Assembly (NCBI RefSeq): GCF_019393635.1
Contig: NC_057863.1
Span: 642,417,306-642,481,305 of the forward strand
DNA: 64,000 bases
Reading direction: 5' to 3'
Origin: Dromiciops gliroides
Lineage: Eukaryota; Chordata; Mammalia; Microbiotheria; Microbiotheriidae
Below the pieces are notes generated by a model. That model did no database searches. It was not told the origin of the DNA and was given only the letters and a program-made list of their open reading frames with translations. The position numbers were made by a program, and so were the translations under genes. This document shows, in pieces, positions 1 to 11,600 of this stretch (positions within the stretch are counted from its first letter, which is position 1; every line of letters starts with the position of its first letter).

Positions 1-118
1 AAGCCCTGGAATCAGGAGGATCTGAGTTCAAATCCAACCTCAGACACGTACTAGCTGTGTGACCCTGAGCAAGTCACTTAACCCCTATTGCCTCCAAAGA
101 AAAAAAAAAGAAAAAAAG
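1..118 (+). mobile_element. WSINE1-like SINE, cut by window start
   Basis: The body from the B-box region (gagttcaaatcc) through ctgtgtgaccctgagcaag and the A-rich tail is present. The tRNA head lies outside the window. Confidence 0.85.
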
Positions 119-159
119 AGACTGTGCTCCTCATGCTGAAGACTTGGGAAGGCTCTTAC

Positions 160-752
160 CTGAACTGTCTTGTGTTGTCCAGCCAGAAGGGAGAACCTCT
201 CTCCACCTATATCTACGTCCACCTGCTTGGCCCATGAGGCCACTATGGAGTGCTGGTGCTCAGCCCTTAGCCAGATGGCAAAGGGGGTGAGGTGGGTGTC
301 ACAGGTTTGGACCAGGGCAACACGGCAGGCTCCCCGGAAGCTGAAGGTAACCCCATCAAAGGTCTGGACGTGGGGGTCCCCGTAGAGCCACATAGTCCCA
401 TACTTGATGGGGTAACAGCCCCGCACTCCTCCACGTAGACGGCACACTTCTCTGGGCCCACAGGCATGGGGATGGCACTCCATGGCCAGGCCTGGACCCT
501 GACAGGTGCACTTCTGGCTACAAGTGTCCGTGAGTAGCACCTCAGCCCCTAAGGGATAGTATTGTCCATTCAGGACACATCCACAATGATTCCGGGGGAC
601 ACAGATTCCATTCTCCAGAACATAGCCCTCCTGGCAAAAACAGCCTGCAGTGCATGGACGGGTACAAGTGACACTGGTATTGAGGTTGGCACAGGTGACT
701 TGGCAAGGGGAGCCACAGAAGTCATAGTAGCTATTGGGTGGGCAAGCAACAT
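160..752 (-). CDS. Tectorin-like gene, exon 16: TIL and first half of VWD5
   Basis: Residues about 1711-1908. The TIL module (CPPNSYYDFC, CTAGCFCQEGYVLENG) runs into a VWC-like stretch and VWD5 with GDPHVQTFDG and a SFRGACRVALVQTC strand. The exon ends at CAG/GTAAGA in phase 0 where the VWD-splitting intron falls in the other units. The second half of VWD5 must therefore lie left of position 1. Confidence 0.92.
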
Positions 753-3700
753 CTAGTGGGAAGAGGAGAAAGGTAAAGAAATAATTGGGGGGTGGGATAG
801 AGCTTCCCACCCCCTCTTCCCTCCCCAAGAAGCAACTATAGCCACATGTGCTCAGAACAGAGATATAAGGGGAGAGGCTGGAGGTTAGGGAGACAGTGAG
901 GGCTGGACTTAGGGGTTAGAAGTTGGCGTGTTAGCAGTAAAATTGGGGCCGAATTCAGAAGCAGTATCATATAAAGTTAGGGCAGCTCGGTGGCACAGTG
1001 TATAGAGCGCCAACCCTGGAGTGCCAAATCCAGCCTCGGATGTTTCCTAGCTGTGTGACCCTGGGCAAGTCACTTTACCCTTTCTGCCTCAGTTTCCTCA
1101 TCTGTCAAATGAGTTGGAGAAGGAAATGGCAAAGCACTCCAGGATCTCTGCCAAGAAAACCCCAAACAGAGCAGGAAGAGTCAGAGGTGACTGACTGAAC
1201 AATTATATAATGTTAGAGCTATGAGTGACCTTAGAAACCCCCTAGGCCAGAGGTTAAGTGACTTGGAGTGGAAGACAGGCTGAGCCTTAAAAGAAATGAA
1301 AAAGGACTAGAGTGAGTTGGTGATGGGATGAGGCATAGAGTTAGGGATAAAATTAGGGGGAATTGGGGCAGCCGGGTGGTGCAGTGGATGAGGCACTGGC
1401 CCTGGATTCAGGAGGACCTGAGTTTAAATCCGACCTCAGATACTTGATACTTACTAGTTGTGTGACCCTGGGCAAGTCACTTAACCCTCATTGCCCCTCA
1501 AAAAAATTAGGGGGAATTTTTAGTCTGGGGGTAGAGGGTTTTGGGGGGGGGCAGGGAGTGATCCTTACTGCATCCTATGCCTGCTCTCCAGTCAGGCAGT
1601 CTCACCCTGTGCAGGGCACAGAGCTCAGCGTAGGCCTCCAGGGCAGCGCACAGCATCCGATTGCCTGTCCCATATTGACATAGGTCATATACGCAGGACT
1701 GGACGTAGGGGTCAGGCTTCTCGTGCCAGTGACACTCAGCAAAGGGGCCTGAGCGGTTGGAGAGGGTGGCGCAGAGCCGCTCCACCCTGTGCCTGTCATG
1801 ACACAACTCAGTTCCGGTGAAGTCCTTCCGGCAGCTGCAGAGCAGGAGGGGGGTTAGGTTCAGCTCCAGCCAAAGGGACCTTCCTCCGGTCCTCCTCCCC
1901 GGGCTCCCCCCTGGAGCACTCTCCCCTCCCTCCTCTGCCTATTGAAATACTACCTTTTCCTCCAGAAAGCTTTCTTAACCGCTCTGGCCACATTCCTCTC
2001 TCCCTTGTCCAACCTGTAATACCTAACCAAGGGTCCAGACCACAGAGTCTGGGCCTGGAGCACTCACTATGTGGTTGGCCCTTGCGTGGAATCTGTAACT
2101 AGATTGAAAGCCCAAGGGGCAGGTCTCATGTCTTTCTCTCATAATTCCCTCAGCCTTGGTCTAGCACATAGGAAAAGCTTCTTTTCTTTTGAATCTTGAC
2201 ATGCTCTTAGTTGAACCAGTAAAGGTAAAGAAAACATTGATGAATTCAGTAAATATTTACTGGATGCCTGCCGTGGGCCATGCCTTCAATACCTCTAGTG
2301 CCCCCTGTGACCCTGCCAGTGCCACGGTAAGACACCTTCTGCCTTCTAATGGCATCTCGAAGGCTCTGCCCCTCTGGAGCAGTGGTGGTCTCACCCAGGT
2401 GGACTGGCATCGGCCTGCCAGGCATTCCCAAAGGCAGCATCGCTGGGAGCTGGGCCTCCACCGGGCAGGATCTTGTCATCTTTCTTGTCACCGTTGAAGT
2501 TGCCACACATGCCACACAGACGGCCCCTGTAGCCTGGCCCGACTCTCACAAACAGGGTGTTTCGTCCATTGTATTGGACTTCCAACTCTCCTCCTACTCG
2601 GAGCAGCAACAGGCCCTGCTCTCGCCCTACCCGCGCTTGGGGCCCCAGAAGTACTGGCAGGCTGACTTCGTGCCCATCCACCTGGTAAAGGAGGGATAGA
2701 TCTAACCTAAGGATTCCGATCTTTGGGTTAGTTGTTCTCGGCACTTCTAAATAGTCTTCCTCATCTGATTCTGAGAGTGAGGAGGTACCTCCTATACTGA
2801 GTCATCCCTAGGGAAGGAGGCATCACAGCCCTCCTTCATATCTGATCGGCTAAATCCAATCCATGGCCACTTTTAAGCATTTCAATCTCCATGTTGTCCC
2901 CTAAAAAGGGGAGTTCCCAGCATCCTATTCTGTAGGCCAGACTATCTCAGTTCCTTCCCCCCTTGTCTCTGCTTTCCACAGGCTCCTAACACATTCTATT
3001 GGGGGGGGGGCGGAACAATGAGGGTTGAAGTGACTTGCCCAGAGTCACACAGATAGCAAGTGTCAAGTGTTTGAGGCTGGATTTGAACTCAGGTCCTCCT
3101 GAATCCAGGGCTGGTGCTTTTATCCACTGTACCACCTAGCTGCCCCCAACATATTCTTGTTAGTCAATAATAATAATAGTATTAACAGCTAACTTTCATA
3201 ATAGATTATCCTTGGCATATTTTCATTTTCTGCAGACTGCTTCTTCTCCCTCCCTGACCAGCACATATCTGGGTCACCTTCAGCCACCAATCCGTGAATT
3301 TGTCAGTTTCAGGATTATTTTAAAGGTGTCTGTCTTCCCCAAGGTAATAAGAAAAGTGAATATATCCCCCTGAAATCCTATAAAACATCCTAAAGCCAGA
3401 TAGAAGTGACTTCTAGGCTAGTTGTGACCCTATTTATCTAGATCGTGAAGAGCTGAATTTCCAGCCTCATTTTTGTCTGTTTAGAATCACAGGTATCTCA
3501 GAATTGGAAGGAGCCTAAGACCATCTGGTTTATCATATAGGTGAGCCAGAATCCCTTTTCTGAAAGCCAAAGCAAGTGGGCATCAAGCCTGTGCTTTAAT
3601 TCCCCAAGTAGGACAGTGCCCAGTCTCTCCCAACACAACCGATTCTAATTGTTAGGAAATTTTTCCTTATATCTATCTAACCAAAATCTGCCTCTCTATA

Positions 3701-5610
3701 ATTTTTACCTATTGTGGCCAGTTCTGCCCTCTGAGATCAAACAGAAAAGTCTAATCCAGGAGTCTTAAAATTCAAATTAAAAAAAAATTCAGGTGAAATT
3801 AATAGAAATTAATTTCAGGATGGACTCAACCTAGTATGAAGATGAGAGCTGGTAGCAGAATTGGGCCTGAAATGGGCTATATTGTTGGGGTTCAGGTTAA
3901 TTTTCCCTGACAGAGAGGGCCCTCTTCCAACCAATTTTCTCCTCTTTCAATGCCTGCTTACCTTGACTGGCTGGCCACGTTCTAAGACCACATGGGCCTT
4001 GAAGTCCCGGTTACTGAGCCACACCTCCACGTGGGTCACGAAGGAGACTCTACGGCTGCGGAAGTTTCTGTTGGTGGCTTCCACTCGAAAAGAAAGGCCC
4101 CCAGGAGGAGGGGCTTCCTTACATGTGTGGGTCAACTGATAGGCACAGGTGCCTTGGAAGTGAGCAACTGCCCCGTCAAATGTGAGGTAGTGAGGATCTC
4201 CGGTGGCTGTGCAGATGCCCATGGGGTTCTGACAACCCAGCCGGCCAGCCTGCAGGGCACATGTCTCCCCTTCAGGGCACTGGGCCAGAGCACATCGGAA
4301 TCGACCAGGCCCATCACAGCTGCAGCGTTGGGTGCAGTGAGAAAGCCAGACCAACTCTCCAACCTAGCAGGGGGGTGTAGATGAAGGAAGGGGGAGAGGT
4401 TGGGGTAAGGGATGCTGTCCCTAGTACCTGGTCCCTCCTGGCTGGGAGAGGCTGGGGATAGGCTTTTTTTTTCTATACACATGGGGTAGAGACTGAGGAT
4501 GCTGGGCCAAAGCTCCAGGTTGAATCAGGGTGTAGTTGTAGACTGAGATTAGGCTGAACAGGGACAAACTTAAAAAGAAGTTTCATCCGGTCTAGAGAGA
4601 AAAAACCTAGTCAGTATAGGCTCAATGGCCCTAAAGTCAGGGAGGGGACAAGTAAAGAAGACACAGACACGTCTATTAGCTTTCTTGATGCCCTGCGATG
4701 CTGGAAGAAAACATCAGGATAGATGAACAAAGTTCCACGTTACACCATGAGGAGAAAACCTGTGAAAGGCATTCTGTTGAAAAGTCACATACACTGAAAA
4801 TATAGACTCAAAAAGGGTTTTTAAAGATAAATGACGGGGCAGCTAGGTGATGCAGTGCATAAAGCATTGGCCTTGGATTCAGGAGGACCTGAGTTCAAAT
4901 CCAGCCTCAGACACTTGACACTAGCTGTGTGACTGTGGGCAAGTCACTTAACCCTCATTGCCCCACAAAAAAAAAAAGAAAGAAAGAAAAAGAAAAAAGA
5001 AAAGAAAAGAAAAAGAAAGATAAATGACTGCTTATTCTTGGAAGCAGGACTGGAATGTTATGAGACAGCATGAATCTGTGAGGACAACTGTGACCTCCCT
5101 CAGCCTGCCCCTCAGGCCCCCATCATAGGGATTTCTTTGGTAGGTGAAGCTTGTGCTAACCCCAGCCACTGGGAGTAGAAGGAAGAGGGACAGGAGCAGG
5201 GGTCAGACTTCTCGTAGGGATGGGGAGAAGAAAGGGTGAGGCTGAGAATGAATCAGGAAGGCACCTTGGTTGTTACCAAGTCCTACTCACTCATTTATAG
5301 ATGATAATGAGGTCCTATGAAATTAAGTGACTTTCCCAAGGTCACACATATAGTAAGAAGCCAAAACAGAACTCAAGGCCACTAGGTGGTACAGTGCATA
5401 GAGCATTATACTTTGAGTCAGGAAGATATAAGTTCCAATCCTGCCTCAGATACTAATGGTCACAATGGGCAAGTCACTTTAATCTGTGTCTGCCTCAGTT
5501 TCCTCATCTATAAAATGGGAATAATAATAGTACCTACCTCTCTCAGGATTGTTGAAAGAATCAAATGTGATATCTGTAAAGTACTTTGCAAACCTTCAAG
5601 TGTTATATAA

Positions 5611-5643
<33 letters not shown>

Positions 5644-8600
5644 TGTTGTTGTTGTTAACCAAGGTTTCAGACCATGTCCTTTGGATCCAAACGCAGCACT
5701 TCCCCAGTGTATCACACAACCTCTCTATCCCGCCTCTTCTGCCAAGCTGGATATTGTGCCTTTCTCCGGAGTTGATACTTACCTTGTGGTAGCGTCCCTC
5801 ATGCTCACAGCCACACTCATCTGGTCGAACACACCTGTCCCCACTCCACAGGTAGCCATCGAAGCAAATACAGCCCTCAGAGCAAACCGGGCTACCGGGC
5901 AGAGGCAGTGGAACCGCAGCACAGAACCGGACCTTGTGGGGGTCTTGGCAGAGGTGATAATAGCTGTGGGCTGGACATGCAGGGGCTGGGAAGGGGAGAA
6001 ACAGCAGGGAAGTGAGGGACCCCAATCTGTCCACAGCATAATCAGTGTATTGATTTACAACACCAGCTCTCTCCAGCCCATCCTGCATACATCGCCAGCC
6101 CGACCTCCCTAAAATACCACTTTGGCCCTGGCATCTCCCAGCTCAGAAACCTCAAGTGGCTCACTGTTGCTTCTCAGACCAAACCTGAGCCTCTTGACCT
6201 GTGATTCAAAGCTATTCATATGACTGCATCTTACCTGGCTGCCTTTTTATCCCTCGCCTTGTTTAAGGGATAGGTTTAAATATCACTATCCCCAGACATA
6301 TGTACTCTCTTCACCTTTCCAAATCCTTCCTGTTCTTCGAAGCCTAACTACATAAATATTACAGGGCAGTTAGATGGCACAGTGTACAGAGTGCCGGACC
6401 TGGAATCAGGAAGACCTGAGTTCAAATCCAGCCCCAGGTATTTACTAGCTGTGTGACCCTGGACAAGTCACCTAACCCTCTTTGCCTCATCTGTTTCCTC
6501 ATCTGTAAAATGAGCTGGAGAAGACAATGGCAAACTATTCCAGTATCTTTGGCAACAAAACCCCAAATGAGGTCACAAAGAGTTGGAAACGACTGAAATG
6601 ACTGAACAACAACAGTGATGACACAAACACTTCCTGGAGCTAGCACAACTATAGTGATCTAGCCTTACCTTCTGAATTTCCTTAGCATTTATGTCCTTTT
6701 TTTTTTTTTTTTTTTGCAGGGCAATTGGGGTTAAGTGACTTGCCCAGGGTCACACAGCTAGTAAGTGTCAAGTGTCTGAGGCTGCATTTGAACTCAGGTC
6801 CTCCTGAATCCAGGGCTGGTGCTCTATCCACCGCGCCACCTAGCTGCCCCATTTATGTCCTTCTGATCCCAATCTGATGACCCTTTGACCAATCTGTTGC
6901 TATGGAGAAGCATAGGATAAGGATAGACAGGCTCTGTATCTCCAGAGAGAATAAGCACATCTGGAAGATCATGGACCCTTTGGAATGGTTTTTGTTTGTT
7001 TGTTTTTGTTTTTTGGTGAGGCAATCAGGGTTAAGTAACTTGCCCAGGGTCACACAGCTAGCAAGCGTCAAGTGTCTGAGGCTGGATTTGAACTCAGGTC
7101 CTCCTGACTCCAGAGCCAGTACTCTATTCACTGAGTCACCCTAGCTGCCCCTCTTTGGAATAATTCTACAGTTAGATCACACAAGCAAAGTTCTGGTAAC
7201 AAGAACTATGGGTGCTACTCATTTTATTTCCTTTCCTTTTCCTTGTAATGTTTAGCGTAGAACAGATATTTCTACCCAGTATGGATAGAAAGAAAAACTT
7301 GTCGAATGAAGAAATGAACGAGTGCTGTTCTCTCTCAATATCCCAATTCTGACATGAGCTATGGAACACTGGCTGAGACTCTCAGAGTCAATTTCCTTCT
7401 CTATGAGCTCTGAAAGTCTGAGAAAACAAGGCAAGGGGAACATCAGGTCTTCCTCTTTTAAAATGGTTTTTAGGAATGGAAAAAACCAAACCAAAAAAAA
7501 AAAAAAAGATCCAACACTTTTAAACACCGACCCTGGCAATCTCATTGGAAACTGCTTGGGGCCAGCTTAATTCCACCAGCCCTCTCAGGGAACAGCTGTG
7601 ACACGCAAGCTCTTATAAGACCGGGTCTGACTCACTGCAGAAGGAGGCATTCCTCCAGGGGCCAACGGTAATGTGTGCTCTGTGGCAGGCAGCAGCGTAC
7701 GTCTGGATGGAGAGACAGAGAACTGTGCTATTGCCCATCGAGAGGCACATGTCGTTCGCACAGCTGGCCACGTACGGTTCTGGGTCGATCTCAGCGTGGC
7801 AGGCAGAGAATGGTCCCCGGGGGTCTTGGAGGATCCAGCACCGGGCCTTTCCCCGAATAAGCTGCTTTTGTTCCACGCAGGCTGGGCAGCCATCAGGAGC
7901 ACAGTGATATTCACAGTCTTCCGTTTTCCACCTCGAAGCCAAGCTGTCGACGAGTTGTCGCGTTAGGGTCCTCTTCTGGGGCTGGAGGTCACCCTTCCAG
8001 CTGAAGTTTCCACAGAGTCCACAGGTGTTGCCTTCGTAGCGTGGGGGCAGGGAGAGGAAGAGGCTGTGGGCCAGGTCAGAACTGAGCGTCAACCCAAAAT
8101 CTGTCCATAGTGTCAAGTAGAACCCATTCGGATACAAGATGATGCCACCGGAATTGAGGTTCAGTGGGAGGAGCAGAGTCTCTCCATCCACCTGTGGAAA
8201 CAAGACAAGCTGGAGAATTGGGGTGGGAGGGTACGATTTCCCCAGGGATAGTGGAAAGTCGAGATCAGTGAGTCTAGATAGAGAGTATCCATTGAGGATT
8301 CTTAAATATGGACCTACCTCAGCCAGACCTGGGTTTTTTCTGTGAAGATGGATCTTGGTCCTGTTGATCAAGATAAGCACCTCTGAGATCACAGATATGG
8401 GGGTGCTTGGTCTGGACTCCTTCTTAACCTCCACTCTGAAAGAGGGCAAGGACTCCAAGGAACCACATAGCTCAGAGAAGATGTATTTGCAGGTACCTGG
8501 GAAGTTATAGGTCTTCCCTTCAAAGGTGATGTACTGTGATTGTCCCAAGAGCCGGCAGGTGCTAGGGGCAAGCGGGTGGCATCCAAAGATGCCTTTCAGG

Positions 8601-11600
8601 GTGCCGCACCTCTCCCCAGGTCCACAAGAGGTGTTGAAACAGTGCACCTCATGGGTGGAGGCATCACAGTGGCAGAAACGCCGGCAGCCCTCCCCTTCCC
8701 AGAAGGTCTCCCCAGCCAGGTAGTATCTGCCCTCTGAAGTGCAGCCACACTGAGTTGGGGGCACACAGTCAGTGCCACTCAGCACGAAGCCCGGATCACA
8801 CTGGCAGCCCTCTTGACAAGGTGTCTGGCATTGGTTGGCCAGGGTGCGGTCTGTGCAGGAATTAGGGCAAGAGGATCCACAGAGCTCGTAGTGGCTGTGG
8901 GTGGGACAGGCCATCTCTGAAAGATAGGTTGGTGCACATTAGAACACGAGAAATGCCCCTGGTATCAGACCTCCCCAAGATCCTGGGGGAGACCTTGAGG
9001 GAAAGTTGGGAGAAGCTATGTTTACCAGATAAGATGCAGCATGCTTGTAATTAAAAGAACACTAGCCTAAAACCAGCCCTGATTCTTTTTTTTTTTTTTG
9101 TGGGGCAATGGGGGTTAAGTGACTTGCCCAGGGTCACACAGCTAGTAAGTGTCAAATGTCTAAGTTCAGATTTGAACTCAGGTCCTCCTGAATCCAGGGC
9201 CAGTGCTTTATCCACTTCACCACCTAGCTGCCCCCAGCCCTGATTCTTACTAGAGAAGTAAGTCAGTCAACAAATATTTATTAAGGGCCTACTATGTGCC
9301 AGGCACTGGGGAATCCCCCCAAAAGGGCAAAAGGTAGCCCCTGCCCTCAAGGAGCTCACAGTCTAATGGGGAAGACTATGCAAAAACAAGACTATACAGG
9401 GTAAATTGGAGGTAGCATCAGAGGGAAGGTGCTAGCATTAAGAGGGACTGGGAAAGTCACTAATGACTTTTTTTTTTTTTTGCGGGGCAATGGGGGTTAA
9501 GTGACTTGCCCAGGGTCATACAGCTAGTAAGTGTGACTAATGACTTTCTGGGGCCTAGTTTCTTTGACTGTAAAATGAGGGGTTCAGACTACATTCTTCC
9601 AATTTTATCAGGCAATGAATCATAGGGATATGGGAATATCCCAAAGCTTATCTTGAAAAACTCATCATGGATATAATCAAAAATTGATCTTGGGGGGCCG
9701 CTAGGTGGTGCAGTGGATAAAGCACTGGCCCTGGATTCAGGAGGACCTGAGTTCAAATCTGGCATCAGACACTTGACACTTACTAGCTGTGTGACCCTGG
9801 GCAAGTCACTTAATCCTCATAGCCCCGAAAAAACAAAAACAACAACAAACAAACAATAAACACAGCTCAAGGCATTTCTCTGCAGAATTCTGATAGGATT
9901 ACTCTCTGGGCTAGAAGAGCTTCTCTTCTGGGGATTTTTCTTACTCCACTTCTGGGGTGTTTTAAAGAATTCATCAGACCTCATGTGCAAAAGCACTTGG
10001 GAAAATGTGACATCACAAGTACATACTGTGATGTTTAAGGAAGAAGTAGTTGGTTTTTGTATTTCTTATGCTTTGGTTAACCATCATTTGGAGGGTGGGG
10101 GCGGAATAGAGAGAAAGAAACAGTGAAAGCCAGAGGAACCTCTGGGAAGCTGGGGAGGGAAGCGGAGGAAGTCTCTAGGGGAACCAGAGTTGATAATCAC
10201 TCACCACAGCCCACCCGATGTCTCCAGACTTCAATAGGGAGTCCCTGTCGCTGACATTGCTGGGCATAGCTGCGGAGCGCTTCACACAGGGGCCTCCGGG
10301 CCACCTCAGAGGCACAGAGATCATGAACACAGTTCTCCACGTGAATCCAGGCCTCAGCTGCCTCATCACAGGCACGAAATGGCCCATCCCGGTCCCCAAG
10401 CAAACCACAAAAATCCTGGGACCGATACCGGGCCTCTCTTTCCCGTGTGCAACGGGGTGTTGGGCCCATGGCAGAGCAGTGGACAGGGGACCCTGGGTCT
10501 TTCCAGCTCTCTACGAAGGCGTGGGCATCAGGGAGAAGAGTCCCACCAGGACCTCGAAAGTCGTCCTCGGGGTTTCCATTGAAATCCCCACCCAGACCAC
10601 ACAGGGAGCCTGCGTAGGTCTCAGGCACCATGACAGAGACATAATGTCTCCAGTCGTAGGAGACCAAGAGACCGATGTCTGTCTGCAGCACAGCCCCTGA
10701 GCCGCTGAAGTAGATTTGGATACGCCCCCCAGCCAGGTGCAGGGGCAAATTCCTCTTCAATCCATTTACCTGGGGCACAGGAAGAACATCAGACCTGTAG
10801 GACCTCCCCCTCACCTGACCCCCCCTGGGTCACTGCAGCGTACCCCCTGGCCTTTAGCATGTCTGCCTTGGTTTCTCTCAATCAGCTGAAAATCTCTTCT
10901 GTGTGATCTTTCCTACTGGACCGGGATGTCTTTGTTCCCCTGAATCCCTCTAACACACAGTGGTGGTGGGAGGGTCAGATGTGGAAAGTTTCCTAGGAGC
11001 TAATGGGGAATCCTCCCTGGGAGGGGGCCCTTTTGGAAAGGGAAGAGAGGAAAGGTGACAATATGGACAATTCAGCGCAGCACCCAGTGCCCCAGCCATC
11101 CCTGGGTCATCCATGTCTGATGTCTGAGTTCTTGCTTGGTCTACACTAACCTGGACTTTTCCTGGTGCTTTGGCAGTCATTACGATCCGCTCCCCGTACA
11201 CAACCACCTCAACCTGCCGTGTCCAAGCCACAGCGATGGAGCTAAGGTACTCATTATACACGTGCACAGCAAACGCAGGGGGCTCCCCGCCAGCCCGGCA
11301 GCTCCGGGTCAGTGTGTAGTGGCACGCACCCTGGGCTGTGAAGGCCACCCCATCAAAGGTTCGGTAATGAGGGTCACCCGACACCCAGATGCTACCGTTG
11401 CCCCCTGGGATGCAGCCCCAGACTCCATCCTGCACCTTACACACTTCTCCAACCTTACAAGCATAAGGCTGACAGTGAACCGGCTGCCCAGGGCCCTCAC
11501 AGGTGCATCTCTGCCTGCAGTGATCAGTGAGCACTCGGGCCCCCACTGGGAAGTAGCGGCCATGGAGAGAGCAGCCACAGTGCGCCTGGGGGATGCAGGC

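Noticed and set aside
8192-8317. Coding continuation between exons 10 and 11 of the tectorin-like gene
   Set aside because: The frame is open, but strong donor and acceptor sites exist and the VWD alignment closes only if these 126 bases are removed.
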